NCBI GenBank assembly: GCA_035328405.1
Contig: DAOLIT010000011.1
Coordinates: 28,540-92,539 of the forward strand
Origin: JAEUKA01 sp035328405
Lineage (GTDB): Bacteria > Myxococcota_A > Polyangia > Palsa-1104 > JAEUJZ01
Direction of reading: 5' to 3'
DNA: 64,000 bases
Shown: positions 43,471-51,102 of the stretch, in pieces
Layout: each line of letters starts with the position of its first letter
Position numbering within the stretch: position 1 is the first letter of the stretch
The notes under the pieces: model-generated
Told to the model about the DNA's origin: nothing
The model's database searches: none
Seen by the model: the letters and a program-made list of their open reading frames with translations, nothing else
Translations under genes and position numbers: made by a program

Positions 43471-44442
43471 TTATTTTCGCGGCGAATAGATGTCGTAACG
43501 GATGTCGCGAGGCAGATTCCAGCCGGACGGGTCAGGTTCTGACAGTTCAGAAAGGTCCAAGTCTGCGACCACCAATTCGGAAGCCGCCGACAGTTTGGGG
43601 GTCAGACTTTGGGACAGGTTCGGGCAGATTCCTTGCGGTCCACAGAAGTAACTTTCCCCAAAGTATTCGATGGTCCAGGGGGACTCTGTTCCCATGCGGT
43701 TGGAACCCCCAATGAATACGCCATGGCGAACGGCATCGACGAGAAATTCCTGATGCCAGACCCGTTGGCTTTTCTTTCCAAATGTAATCGCCGGGCAAAA
43801 AACAAGTTCTGCTCCTCCTGCCTTGAGGGAATACATAACTCCTTCAAAGTGGCGGTCGTAACAGATGGCGATTCCAATGTTCCCGCACGAAGTTTTGAAG
43901 ACCGGAAAGAAAGGATTGCGCGCAACATTGGCCAGGGAGGCACCGAGCTTTCCATCGCTTGGTCCGTAGAAAAACGTCTCGTGAAAGGAGCCCTTGTCAT
44001 TTTGACCGCACGGAATGTGTGTCTTCCGATACCTGCCCAGAATCGCGCCATTTTCGTCGATGACAACCGCTGTGTTGAAACGATGTCCGGTCTCTGTTTC
44101 GGTTTCAAAAATGGGCGCGATGATGATCACGCGGTATTCCCGCGCAGCCTGCCGAAAAGCACGCACAGAGGGCCCGGTCGTAGCATCTTCCGCAAACGCA
44201 AGCCACATCGGGTCTCGCCCGAGCGCAAAATAGGGGGCCGTACAGAGTTCCCCCAAACAAATCACTTGCGTTCCTGCCGCTGCGGCTTGCGCGACAAGAG
44301 AGATGTTGTGTTCCACATTTGCAGAGCGAATGCGATCCAGGTGGGGTTGCAAAGTATGCAAATCCTGGACGCGGGAAGGCATGTCTGGATACGCATTTTT
44401 GGTTTGCGTCAGGGCACAACGGACCACGCGGCGCGGCGTCAT
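43471..44442 (-). CDS. Nitrilase-superfamily amidohydrolase (beta-ureidopropionase / N-carbamoyl-amide type)
   Basis: The product has 323 residues. The catalytic triad is visible: Glu65 (LGELCTAPYF), Lys140 (YRKTHIP) and Cys194 (AICYDRHFEG). The CYDRHF form and the extended region GKKSQRVWHQEFLVDAVRHG match the beta-alanine-synthase/N-carbamoylputrescine-amidase branch, which hydrolyses N-carbamoyl groups to amine, CO2 and ammonia. ATG 44442 has AGGAG seven bases upstream and overlaps the upstream stop by four bases; the longer frame is spurious. It is last in a four-gene unit with an SsnA-type aminohydrolase and two PLP enzymes, which supports a role in ureide or N-heterocycle catabolism. 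Confidence 0.9.
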   Translation of the reverse strand: MTPRRVVRCALTQTKNAYPDMPSRVQDLHTLQPHLDRIRSANVEHNISLVAQAAAAGTQVICLGELCTAPYFALGRDPMWLAFAEDATTGPSVRAFRQAAREYRVIIIAPIFETETETGHRFNTAVVIDENGAILGRYRKTHIPCGQNDKGSFHETFFYGPSDGKLGASLANVARNPFFPVFKTSCGNIGIAICYDRHFEGVMYSLKAGGAELVFCPAITFGKKSQRVWHQEFLVDAVRHGVFIGGSNRMGTESPWTIEYFGESYFCGPQGICPNLSQSLTPKLSAASELVVADLDLSELSEPDPSGWNLPRDIRYDIYSPRK

Positions 44443-45788
44443 TTTGAAACTCCTGTGAGCAGGCACAACACGGTTTCGTCTGGGGCAAGAGGCTCTTGTT
44501 TGTGCAACGTACACAAGCCCGCAATTCCCGCGCTTCCTGTCGCGCTCACAGAAATTCCGGTGCATTGTTGTGTCAGGGAATGCGCTGCAAGGATGGTGTC
44601 TTCTGGAACGGTCAACGCATCCCCTTGTGACACAAGAATCGCACGCGCAATCCGCAACCAATCGTAGGTTTCATCGTCGAGGATTCCGTGTGCAGCACTG
44701 CGTGGAACGGACTCCCAAGGCCACATGTATTTGCTTTTGTTTGCTGCGATTGTGGGCCAAATCCGTTCATCCGAAAAATCGGTCTCTTTTGGAAAAGAAC
44801 AGCGCAAGCGATGGAGGGCACGCGCCAAAGGAGAGGCAGATTCTGTTTGTGCGGTGTAAAAGCGGGGCCAGGATTTCAACAGGCCGGTTTGCAAGGCCGT
44901 TTCGATCGCGATTGCGGAACTTGCAGCCAGTGCTCCGCCACCGACTTGGATCACAATTGCCGACGGGGTTTTTCCCAATTCGGCCAGTTGACAAAGGGCC
45001 TCTGCAAGGAGTGTCTGTCCACCGATTAGGGTGAGACCGTTGTCAGGTCCCTGGCAACAAAAGGGGAGGGCACCAGCAGCTACGGCCTGCCGAAACCGAT
45101 GATAACAGGGGTCTCCTGCTTGATGGGGTTCCCGTTCGCAAAGGTGTATGTTTGCCCCAAGTTCGCGAAGGGAATGCACGACAGACTTCTCTGCATCCGG
45201 GGGAATGAACACCTGAAGAGGCCAATCGGCCGCTCGAGCCACCACGGCGGCTGCAAGTGCTGCATTCCCACAGGATGCAATCGCAAGTGGGGGACGCGAA
45301 GGAGCGTCCTGCCCATGGGCGGAAAGTTTCTCTCCGACGAGAAATTCAATCATAAGACCAAACAAATGCCGCCCTTTGTGGGAACCGCCGGGGTTCTCTG
45401 TTTCGTTTTTTAGATAGACTCCGCCGCGTTCTGGAATGGCAGAGAGACCGAAAAAACGAGACAACTCTTCAGAGCGAACAAGCGGTGTTTGGCAGAACGT
45501 TGATCCACTGACGCGGGCCACTGCGAGTGAGAGGCGTTCGACGGTTGCGCGATACAGATCGATTCCCCTTTCGCCTGATTCCAAACAGCGGTGAAACGCG
45601 AGCATCCGATCGGAAAAGCGCAAAAAGGGGGAGCTGGTCTGTATGGAACCACCAGCAGAAGGTGTTTTGAGCACGGGCAAAAGAACGTGATCTGCGCCAT
45701 CGGAAGAACGCGGACAGACAAACGCCGGAAAACCAGTAGTCCCGACGGGAACTAGCGTGCCACAGCCCGCACATCGCAAGAAGATCAT
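44439..45788 (-). CDS. Fold-type II PLP enzyme (threonine-synthase-like)
   Basis: The product has 449 residues. An N-terminal Cys cluster (CAGCG...C) looks like a degenerate zinc ribbon as in some threonine synthases. The PLP-binding Lys138 lies in NPGGSHKGRH, and the substrate loop is IASCGNAAL. QGPDNGLTLIGGQTLLAEAL and VQVGGGALAAS complete the fold. It should catalyse a beta-elimination/replacement or ammonia-lyase step on an amino acid. It overlaps both neighbours by four bases and acts with a second PLP enzyme, an unusual pairing. The substrate is not inferable; a diaminopropionate- or serine-like intermediate would suit the pathway context. Confidence 0.87.
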   Translation of the reverse strand: MIFLRCAGCGTLVPVGTTGFPAFVCPRSSDGADHVLLPVLKTPSAGGSIQTSSPFLRFSDRMLAFHRCLESGERGIDLYRATVERLSLAVARVSGSTFCQTPLVRSEELSRFFGLSAIPERGGVYLKNETENPGGSHKGRHLFGLMIEFLVGEKLSAHGQDAPSRPPLAIASCGNAALAAAVVARAADWPLQVFIPPDAEKSVVHSLRELGANIHLCEREPHQAGDPCYHRFRQAVAAGALPFCCQGPDNGLTLIGGQTLLAEALCQLAELGKTPSAIVIQVGGGALAASSAIAIETALQTGLLKSWPRFYTAQTESASPLARALHRLRCSFPKETDFSDERIWPTIAANKSKYMWPWESVPRSAAHGILDDETYDWLRIARAILVSQGDALTVPEDTILAAHSLTQQCTGISVSATGSAGIAGLCTLHKQEPLAPDETVLCLLTGVSK

Positions 45789-47269
45789 GCGAGCATTCCG
45801 GTGCGTTGATTCAAGGACAAAATGGCCTCATCCCATTGCGGAACTTGGGCTCTGAGTTTCTGCCAAAAACGCTGGTCGCGGCGTTCTTCAAACTGGGCCA
45901 GGGGAACTCCCTGTTGTTCAACCCATGTGAAGTATCCCAAGTTGAAAATCCGTTCGCGGTCACGCAGGGAGAGTTCACAAAGGAGATCGGTAGACACACC
46001 CAGCATGTGCTGGCCATAGGTCTCTGCTGCCGAGATGGAATCAAACCCCTTTGGGAAGAGACGGGCCTGGTTTTTGGGGATCTCGGAGACATACATTGCG
46101 GCACTATCGGTAGCGACGGTGACTACGGCCTCTGTTTCTTTCAAACGAAGGTATTGTGCAGTTTTTTTGGCTGCCAAAATGTTGCAGATGGCAGAGAACC
46201 CCAAGTTGGCCAGCGCATCGACCATTTTGGGGGCCACTCCGCGCCGTTCGATCAGATAGCGTTGGCCGTCTTTGTGGTTAAACAGAACGTGGAGGGCGTC
46301 TGTGCTTCGATCGGAAATCGCCGCAACAAAATCTGTGTTCATGACGTTGTGAATCAGGGGAACGTGTTTGTCGCCGATTCCCTGAATGTTGTGTTCCCCG
46401 AATCCATTGGCGAGCAAAGTGGGGCATTCGGCAGCCTCGACAGCAACGATTTTTGTGCCCAAGTGTTCTTTCAAAAAATCCCCGGCAGCCAAAGTTCCTG
46501 CGGACCCGGTTGCAGACACAAATGCGCGGGCCTGCAAACCCGGATGGGAATGGATGACATCGGCCATGGCTTTCCCAGTCAAGTGATGGTGAACCAAGTA
46601 GTTTCCGTACTCTGCAAATTGGTTCAGGATGACGTTTTGAGGGTCCAAACGGAGTTCGTTGCACTTGTCATAGATTTCTTTGACGTTGCTCTCTGTTCCA
46701 GGCGTACAAATGATGTCGCTTTCTTCAAGTACCCAGCGTTTGAGCCACGCGAAGCGTTCTGCGCTCATCCCTGCTGGCAAAATGGCGACGCCTCTGCATC
46801 CCAAAATCCGCGAGATGGCAACGCCTCCACGACAGTAATTTCCCGTCGAAGGCCAAAGCGCGCGGTGCTGTGTGGGGTCAAATTCTCCGTTTACAAGACG
46901 GGGGACCAGACAACCATATGCAGCAAGTACCTTGTGCGCAGAAATCATGGGAAATCGCGCGCCCAAGAGCACAACGATGGGGGAAGGAATCCCGGTGACT
47001 TCGCTTCCTAACACCAAATGAGCGGGTACGTTTTGGATTCCCCTGCGTGTTTCATCGTTGTACCAATGGACGCGCCACAAATTCAGGGGATGGGGTTCGT
47101 CTGGATCGATGTCACGAAGCGCAGAAAGGATGTGAGAGGGAATCCGATCGGGGGAACCCAACTGGGAAAACTGTGGCAGCAAAACGCGGTTTTCACGGAG
47201 TCTGTGAATGGCATTGTTCAGCATGTAGGTATTGTTTGCGTGCGTGTTAGGGGATGTATGGGAAGACAT
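45785..47269 (-). CDS. Fold-type II PLP-dependent protein, divergent cysteine-synthase relative
   Basis: The product has 494 residues. The probable Schiff-base Lys113 lies in GARFPMISAHKVLAAYGCLV; the substrate-binding loop is WPSTGNYCRGGVA (141-149), an equivalent of the TSGNTG loop of cysteine synthase. SATGSAGTLAAGDFLKE is the phosphate-binding Gly-rich loop. Both the 100-residue N-terminal extension and the C-terminal extension are longer than in cysteine synthase. It belongs to an uncharacterised group that I associate with amidohydrolase operons. AAGGA lies about ten bases before the ATG. It is coupled to the next PLP gene and lies 40 bases after ssnA. Confidence 0.83.
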   Translation of the reverse strand: MSSHTSPNTHANNTYMLNNAIHRLRENRVLLPQFSQLGSPDRIPSHILSALRDIDPDEPHPLNLWRVHWYNDETRRGIQNVPAHLVLGSEVTGIPSPIVVLLGARFPMISAHKVLAAYGCLVPRLVNGEFDPTQHRALWPSTGNYCRGGVAISRILGCRGVAILPAGMSAERFAWLKRWVLEESDIICTPGTESNVKEIYDKCNELRLDPQNVILNQFAEYGNYLVHHHLTGKAMADVIHSHPGLQARAFVSATGSAGTLAAGDFLKEHLGTKIVAVEAAECPTLLANGFGEHNIQGIGDKHVPLIHNVMNTDFVAAISDRSTDALHVLFNHKDGQRYLIERRGVAPKMVDALANLGFSAICNILAAKKTAQYLRLKETEAVVTVATDSAAMYVSEIPKNQARLFPKGFDSISAAETYGQHMLGVSTDLLCELSLRDRERIFNLGYFTWVEQQGVPLAQFEERRDQRFWQKLRAQVPQWDEAILSLNQRTGMLA

Positions 47270-47309
47270 GAGCAGGAATCCTTCAATTTACGAGAGTTCC
47301 GTCGAGAAA

Positions 47310-48527
47310 TCAGAGAACAGACATCTTGGACCAGAGTCTTTGTGCTTGGACTTTGGCGTCCTGTTCAATCTCGGCAAAGTTTGCGGTAAGAAGTTCTCCG
47401 TTTTGAACCACCCACTGTCCTTGGCACATGACATGGAGGATCGAACCAGAGGCGGAACGGACAACCAAATCGGCTGCGGAACCAGGAAGGAGATCACCAA
47501 AGGGAAGCCGCAGGTGCGATGTCACCAAGGCATAACCAGCGGTTGCACGAACCGAAACAGAGCGCGGATCTTCGTGTTCTGTTTCTTTGCGAGCCAATTC
47601 AAGCAGAGCGGCTTCTTCATCGGGCATCGAGGCTGGGTATCCGTCTGTTCCGATCGCAACAAAACGGGAATGGGAAAGAGCACGGGGATACCCAACACGG
47701 TTTCCAGCATTCGACCGCGGATTTTGGACGAGCCACAAACCCAAATCGTTGCAGCGACGGACGGCATCCCTGTCCAAATGGACTCCGTGCGCGAGGATGG
47801 AGCCCGTTGGGAGTACACCCCACTTGAGAAGACGATCGAGGGGATCGGAATATCCACGCTGTTGTGCATCTTCCAGATCGGCCACGTCTTCCGCGACATG
47901 GACGTGCATGGGAACCGCAAGCTCGCGGCACAGTTGTCCGGCGTTTTCCAGTGTGGAGTCACTGACGGTGAAACTGGCGTGTAGGCCGAAAAGACCTTGT
48001 ACCCCTTTTCGGCGGTTGGTTTGGATGAAACGACGACATTCCTGTAGGCCTGCGCTCGATTCACGGAGGCCCCCGTTGCGTTCGGTCGCGCCATACGCGA
48101 GCAGCGCACGCACGCCGAGTTCTTCGCAAGCGTCGGCCAAGATGTCGAGGGAGCCGGCGATCATGTCGGGGGATTCGTGATGATCGACTAGGAATGTGGT
48201 TCCAAAACGGAGTGCTTGCGCAACGTAATACCGTGCGGCAGCACGCAGGGATTCACCGTCGAGCGCGCGATCCAAACGCCACCAGATTTGTTTCAGAATC
48301 TGGAGAAAATTCTGAGGTGGCGAAAGGGGCTGGGGCATACCGAGCGGGGCAAGACCGCTGTACAGATGGGTGTGGGCGTTGATGCGACCAGGCTCGACGG
48401 TGCCGCCGCCGCAATCGAAGCGTTTGGGCACAAGGCCCGGCGGCAAGGAGGACGCATCTGCCAGACGGTCGCCTCGAACGAGAACATCGCGACCCATGTG
48501 CGTGTTGGTTAGCAGCCAGGTGGCCAT
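47310..48527 (-). CDS. ssnA: SsnA-type aminohydrolase (amidohydrolase superfamily)
   Basis: The product has 405 residues with the metal-dependent amidohydrolase barrel: His52-x-His54 (GRINAHTHLYSGLA), HVHVAEDV, LAHGVHLD and the Asp in AIGTDGYPA. Segments LKQIWWRLDRALDGESL, GTTFLVDHHESPDMIAGSLD and ATERNGG closely follow the SsnA family as known from the E. coli ygeX-ssnA region. Those regions are linked to purine/urate catabolism; the exact reaction of SsnA is not fully settled. It is the first of four genes with two PLP enzymes and a nitrilase. The start lies only 10 bases after the rng stop, and no clear ribosome-binding site is seen. Confidence 0.87.
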   Translation of the reverse strand: MATWLLTNTHMGRDVLVRGDRLADASSLPPGLVPKRFDCGGGTVEPGRINAHTHLYSGLAPLGMPQPLSPPQNFLQILKQIWWRLDRALDGESLRAAARYYVAQALRFGTTFLVDHHESPDMIAGSLDILADACEELGVRALLAYGATERNGGLRESSAGLQECRRFIQTNRRKGVQGLFGLHASFTVSDSTLENAGQLCRELAVPMHVHVAEDVADLEDAQQRGYSDPLDRLLKWGVLPTGSILAHGVHLDRDAVRRCNDLGLWLVQNPRSNAGNRVGYPRALSHSRFVAIGTDGYPASMPDEEAALLELARKETEHEDPRSVSVRATAGYALVTSHLRLPFGDLLPGSAADLVVRSASGSILHVMCQGQWVVQNGELLTANFAEIEQDAKVQAQRLWSKMSVL

Positions 48528-48536
48528 GCAGATTGT

Positions 48537-50141
48537 CTATTTCCCTTTGTCGTCGGAAACCACCACGGCGATCGGCGGAGGAGTGCTTTTTTGCGACGCA
48601 ACGGCTTGTTCCTTCGCGTCTTGGCTTGCCCCGAGGACGCGAAATTGCTCGATGTGGCCTTCGATGAGATCGAAGCGTTCGCGAGGTCTGATGACGATGC
48701 GCTTTTGGAGCCGTTTTTCGAGGGCCTCGATAAATTCGTTGTCCGCAGAAGCGAGAAGTTCGGCGATCTCGGGGTGGGTGTGAACGACGATGGTGTCGTC
48801 GGAAAAAGCGTGGCCGTCGCGGCGAATGTGGCGAAGAACTTCATACGCGATCGTGGTTTTGGATTTGGTATAGCCTTTTCCGTCGCAGTACACGCACTGT
48901 TCCGTCAGCATGCGGCCCAAAGATTCGCGGGTCCTTTTTCGGGTCATCTCGACGAGGCCGAGTTCGGAAATCTGGGTCACGTTGGTGCGGGCGCGGTCGG
49001 CTTTCACAGCGTCGAGGAACGCGCGCATGACCTTTTCTTGGTTTGCCTCACGATCCATGTCGATGAAGTCGATGATGATGATGCCGCCGAGGTTGCGCAG
49101 ACGGAGCTGATCTGCGACCTCTTTGCACGCTTCGAGGTTGGTTTTGGTGATGGTCTCCTCGAGGTTGCGTTTTCCGACGAATTTGCCTGTGTTGACATCG
49201 ACGGCGGTGAGCGCCTCGCCCTGGTCGATGATGAGTGTGCCGCCGGACTTGAGCTGAACTTTGCGTTCGAGGGCGCGGTCGAGTTCCATCTCGATTCCGT
49301 AGGCGTCGAACACGGGCTCGCTGCGATCGTAAAGTTCAATGCGGCTTACATATTCAGGCATGAACGTGCCGGTGAATTTGATGAGCCGGTCGTATTCAGG
49401 CTTGCTGTCGATGATGAGTTTTTCGACATCAGACGTGAACAGATCGCGCACGGTGCGCAAGAGCAAGTCCAAATCGTGGTAGAGCAGCGACGGCGCTTTG
49501 GCGGCTTCGGACTTTTTGACGATGGAGTTCCACAGCTTGATCAGAAATTCCATGTCAGAGCGAAGCTCGTGTTCCTGGACGTTTTCTGCGACGGTGCGCA
49601 CGATGAAACCGGTGCCGGGCGGACGCATCGAATCGACGATGGAACGGAGTCGTTTGCGTTCCTTGTCTTGCGCAATGCGACGGGAAATTCCGACGTGATC
49701 CACGGTCGGCATGAACACCAAATTGCGGCCAGGAAGGGAAACGTAGGATGTGGAACGGCTGCCCTTGGTGCCAATCGGGGCTTTGGCGACTTGCACGATG
49801 ATTTCTTGGCCGGGGCGGAGCAAATCTTCGATTCGGGCGTCGCGGCTCTTGTCGTCGTCTTTGCGAGAACTTTCGTCGTCTTCATCGACAAAAAGCGACT
49901 TGATGTCCTCGGGAGCGCCTCGCACGTCGGCCACGTACAGAAACGCGGCCTTGTCGGTGCCGATGTCCACGAAAGCGGCCTGCATGCCGGGGAGAACCCG
50001 GAGCACTTTGCCCTTGTAAATGTTACCGACGATGCCTCGTTCCCGTCGGCGTTCGATGTAGATTTCGACGACTTGGCCGTTTTCGACGAGAGCGACGCGC
50101 GTCTCGGGTCCATCGGCATTGATGACTAGCAAGTTGGGCAC
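48537..50141 (-). CDS. rng: Ribonuclease G/E
   Basis: The product has 534 residues starting with GTG at 50141. The N-terminal S1 domain (GIVGNIYKGKVLRVLPGMQA) is followed by the RNase H-like and DNase I-like catalytic regions. Catalytic acidic motifs are visible: VDVNTGKFVGKRN and IIIDFIDMDREANQE. The zinc-link Cys pair is CVYCDGKGY. Length and absence of a long C-terminal scaffold favour RNase G over RNase E. An insert rich in Asp/Arg (VDEDDESSRKDDDKSRDARI) sits after the S1 domain. It processes rRNA and tRNA precursors and mRNA. The upstream gap holds a small hairpin (50186-50203) but no obvious promoter. Confidence 0.95.
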   Translation of the reverse strand: MPNLLVINADGPETRVALVENGQVVEIYIERRRERGIVGNIYKGKVLRVLPGMQAAFVDIGTDKAAFLYVADVRGAPEDIKSLFVDEDDESSRKDDDKSRDARIEDLLRPGQEIIVQVAKAPIGTKGSRSTSYVSLPGRNLVFMPTVDHVGISRRIAQDKERKRLRSIVDSMRPPGTGFIVRTVAENVQEHELRSDMEFLIKLWNSIVKKSEAAKAPSLLYHDLDLLLRTVRDLFTSDVEKLIIDSKPEYDRLIKFTGTFMPEYVSRIELYDRSEPVFDAYGIEMELDRALERKVQLKSGGTLIIDQGEALTAVDVNTGKFVGKRNLEETITKTNLEACKEVADQLRLRNLGGIIIIDFIDMDREANQEKVMRAFLDAVKADRARTNVTQISELGLVEMTRKRTRESLGRMLTEQCVYCDGKGYTKSKTTIAYEVLRHIRRDGHAFSDDTIVVHTHPEIAELLASADNEFIEALEKRLQKRIVIRPRERFDLIEGHIEQFRVLGASQDAKEQAVASQKSTPPPIAVVVSDDKGK

Positions 50142-50320
50142 GATACCGTATGCCTATGAAAAAAGTTTCGTTGTTCAGCGTCCGACCTGACACCGTTGTC
50201 AGGGTCCGAGCCGCGAGCCGTTTTTTTCGCCCGCTGAGTGCCCCCCGCGTACCACGACCGACCGGTCTTTTTCAAGGGAATCAGCCGGTTGCGGCGTGAC
50301 CAGCCAGGTTGAGCGGGCTT
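50142..50320. other. Intergenic stretch upstream of rng
   Basis: No gene is supported here. CCTGAC (50186-50191) / GTCAGG (50198-50203) is a perfect 6-bp hairpin in the rng leader, possibly an autoregulatory feature since RNase E/G leaders are often structured. A run of seven T (50221-50227) does not follow a good stem. The rng promoter was not identified. Confidence 0.3.
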
Positions 50321-50347
50321 TGGCATGGGTGTTGCTGTATCCAGAAG
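50321..50347 (+). promoter_or_regulatory. Sigma-54 (-24/-12) promoter for a structured RNA
   Basis: TGGCAT (50321-50326), GGGTG, TTGC (50332-50335) has exact RpoN spacing, preceded by CTT. The predicted start is about 50347, at the foot of a series of hairpins ending in a strong terminator at 50546. It has the same form as the promoters at 1228 and 14948 (minus). No open reading frame of credible quality begins just downstream. Confidence 0.68.
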
Positions 50348-50546
50348 CGTGTAGTTGATTCGCTTAGCTTTGTTGTTGGGTGTTCGGCCTTACTTTTTAT
50401 TTTCCGAATGCTTGGCAACTTGGGGCCCGTGTCCAGGCGCTATGTTTACGACCGCTTGGCGTGGGTCTCCCGACCGCTTCTAACCAAAAAAAGGAATCGG
50501 TCGGCAAGACGGCCTGCCCCACTGTATGTGTTGGCGGGCCGTTTTT
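50347..50546 (+). ncRNA. Candidate sigma-54-dependent small RNA (about 200 nt)
   Basis: Between a -24/-12 promoter and an intrinsic terminator I find five consecutive stems: AAGCG/CGCTT (50345-50349 / 50361-50365); GTGTTCGG/CCGAATGC (50380-50387 / 50404-50411, with wobbles); CCAGGCG/CGCTTGG (50433-50439 / 50453-50459, one wobble); CCGACCG/CGGTCGG (50470-50476 / 50498-50504); ACGGCCTGCC/GGCGGGCCGT (50509-50518 / 50533-50542). The fourth loop holds an exposed A-rich tract (50485-50492) that could be accessible for base pairing or protein binding. Coding potential is poor: the only long frame here encodes a Cys/Trp-rich string with no family resemblance. It could instead be an attenuated leader of the downstream small-protein/SulP/carbonic-anhydrase genes. 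It matches no RNA family I recognise. Confidence 0.6.
50509..50546 (+). terminator. Strong intrinsic terminator
   Basis: The ten-pair stem ACGGCCTGCC (50509-50518) / GGCGGGCCGT (50533-50542) has one wobble and a 14-base loop, and runs into five T residues (50542-50546), then GTTT. It lies 67 bases before the next start codon (50614), so it either ends a small RNA or acts as an attenuator. Confidence 0.85.
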
Positions 50547-50613
50547 GTTTCTGGGGTGGGGCAAGTGACAAAAGACCTTGGCGCGGCACGTAGAACTACG
50601 CATGATAGGCCCC

Positions 50614-50985
50614 ATGAAACAGGGGTCCTCGCAGCGCACCGGGACACGTTGGCATCTGCAACTTGGTTTGTGGGTGTTGCTCGCGCTGCTGGGAGGGCTC
50701 CAAGTTTTTTTTGTCCCGACTGTCCAGTTCTGCCCCCAGAATGCGCCCCTCGGCGAGCTGGGGGATGAAGACGGCAGCAGCGATCTTGATCCGTCAAGTG
50801 ATACCAGCAAAGAACTTCGTACGGAACGAGAAGCCGATGTTTGGCATTCCCCGAGGGTTGAATCCTCTGCCGCTCGGGTTGCGGCTTGGTTGCATTGCGC
50901 TGTCCGTAGGACTCCAAAGCCCACATCGCTGTCCGCTGATGTGTATGTGACTTCCCCTCGACCTACCACACGAATGCTTCTGTGA
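50614..50985 (+). CDS. Small membrane-anchored or exported protein
   Basis: The product has about 123 residues. A hydrophobic segment (LQLGLWVLLALLGGLQVFFV, about 15-34) is followed by an acidic Ser-rich stretch (LGELGDEDGSSDLDPSSDTS) and a basic C-terminus ending PRPTTRMLL. The layout resembles small DUF2946-like proteins but without their histidines. ATG 50614 is favoured for the signal/anchor; 50602 and 50578 are also in frame. No ribosome-binding site is obvious. It precedes the SulP transporter by 117 bases in the same direction. Whether it is translated is not certain. Confidence 0.5.
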   Translation: MKQGSSQRTGTRWHLQLGLWVLLALLGGLQVFFVPTVQFCPQNAPLGELGDEDGSSDLDPSSDTSKELRTEREADVWHSPRVESSAARVAAWLHCAVRRTPKPTSLSADVYVTSPRPTTRMLL

Positions 50986-51102
50986 AGTTCCTGTCGTGGG
51001 CGGAGTCTGTCCGCTCACAAGCTGTTCCTCTCTTTTTCGTTTCTATCGATAGATTGTCGTCGCCCACGCGAGATGGCGCGGGCGTGCAAGAGGAGATGTC
51101 GT

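Noticed and set aside
48591..50129. Open frame of about 510 codons opposite rng
   Set aside because: rng motifs fix the minus strand; the plus-strand translation is low-complexity and has no family pattern.
50309..50593. Possible 94-residue protein across the structured RNA region
   Set aside because: It starts inside the -24/-12 promoter, ends after the terminator, has no ribosome-binding site and no sensible composition.
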